Positions 63,944 to 64,000 of a stretch of 64,000 bases of DNA are shown here, piece after piece. The stretch comes from an uncultured Parabacteroides sp. (GTDB lineage Bacteria > Bacteroidota > Bacteroidia > Bacteroidales > Tannerellaceae), in contig NZ_CAJJWO010000008.1 in the NCBI RefSeq assembly GCF_905196875.1, positions 1-64,000 of the forward strand. The letters run 5' to 3'. Position 1 is the first letter of the stretch; the number at the start of each line of letters is the position of its first letter. The notes under the pieces were generated by a model. It was not told the DNA's origin. It saw only the letters and a program-made list of their open reading frames with translations, and did no database searches. A program made the translations under genes and the position numbers.

Positions 63944-63993
63944 CATCGTTTTACAACAAGAAGACATTATAGACCGTTTAAATTAAAGACAAA

Positions 63994-64000
63994 ATGAAAA
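63994..64000 (+). CDS. Start of an unidentified gene cut by the window end
   Basis: An ATG followed by AAA A, typical of an MK-starting signal peptide, lies 50 bases behind the promoter element at 63936-63943. Only two codons and one base are in the window, so nothing can be said of its product. Confidence 0.45.

Overview
The window reads as the chromosome of a gut-type Bacteroidales bacterium, most likely a Parabacteroides or close relative. The genus is an inference; the order is well supported. Support comes from SusC/SusD proteins, an ECF sigma/FecR anti-sigma pair, a DUF3467 gene behind rpoC, serine-type sulfatases, bactofilin, very few Shine-Dalgarno sequences, and many promoters of the Bacteroidetes form (TTTG, about 20 bp, TAnnTTTG). 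Several of these promoters fall inside the longest open frames, so they were used to move start codons downstream (plsC, the 26120 outer-membrane protein, the ECF sigma factor, the GH43 protein, mtaB, the acyl-CoA synthetase).

Layout. 1-12800: the conserved information-processing cluster tRNA-Gly, tRNA-Thr, tuf, tRNA-Trp, secE, nusG, rplK-rplA-rplJ-rplL, rpoB, rpoC, with hairpins after tuf, rplL and rpoB and a strong terminator after rpoC. 12800-21921: mixed envelope and accessory genes: a secreted endonuclease/exonuclease/phosphatase-fold enzyme, a candidate small RNA with its own promoter and terminator, DUF3467, an unlisted 56-residue two-helix membrane protein, PlsC, a Wzi-like outer-membrane protein, a probable pseudokinase, a secreted alpha/beta hydrolase, a lipoprotein and an alkaline-phosphatase-superfamily enzyme. 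A four-unit 22-bp repeat array lies at 19739-19826.

21926-39514: a sensing and polysaccharide-utilisation region. On the minus strand an outer-membrane receptor, a LytS-type histidine kinase and a LytTR response regulator form an operon. On the plus strand follow a sulfatase, an ECF sigma factor, a FecR anti-sigma factor, a SusC with an N-terminal STN signalling domain, a SusD, and three more sulfatases. All four sulfatases carry serine at the formylglycine position, and the first and last are close paralogues bracketing the locus. No glycoside hydrolase is present in the locus, so it looks like a desulfation and import module for a sulfated host or dietary glycan.

39526-52386: rpsF-rpsR-rplI, a tandem-domain GH43 protein, a cell-wall amidase, an MCE/MlaD lipid-transport protein, dnaA, a B12-dependent ribonucleotide reductase and a two-CBM20 4-alpha-glucanotransferase. 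52400-64000: a four-unit 23-bp repeat array, bactofilin, folB, a group-B-like [FeFe] hydrogenase followed closely by a PNGase F-like lipoprotein, marC, a HAD hydrolase, then a minus-strand run of mtaB, an LpxL-type acyltransferase and a family 2 glycosyltransferase, and finally a 6-bladed beta-propeller lipoprotein, a long-chain acyl-CoA synthetase and the first bases of another gene behind a palindromic promoter.

No insertion sequence, prophage, CRISPR array or rRNA gene was seen. The least explained pieces are the small-RNA unit at 13850-14048, the two 22/23-bp repeat arrays, the pseudokinase, the leader upstream of dnaA (45042-45410), and the sulfatase-only polysaccharide locus.
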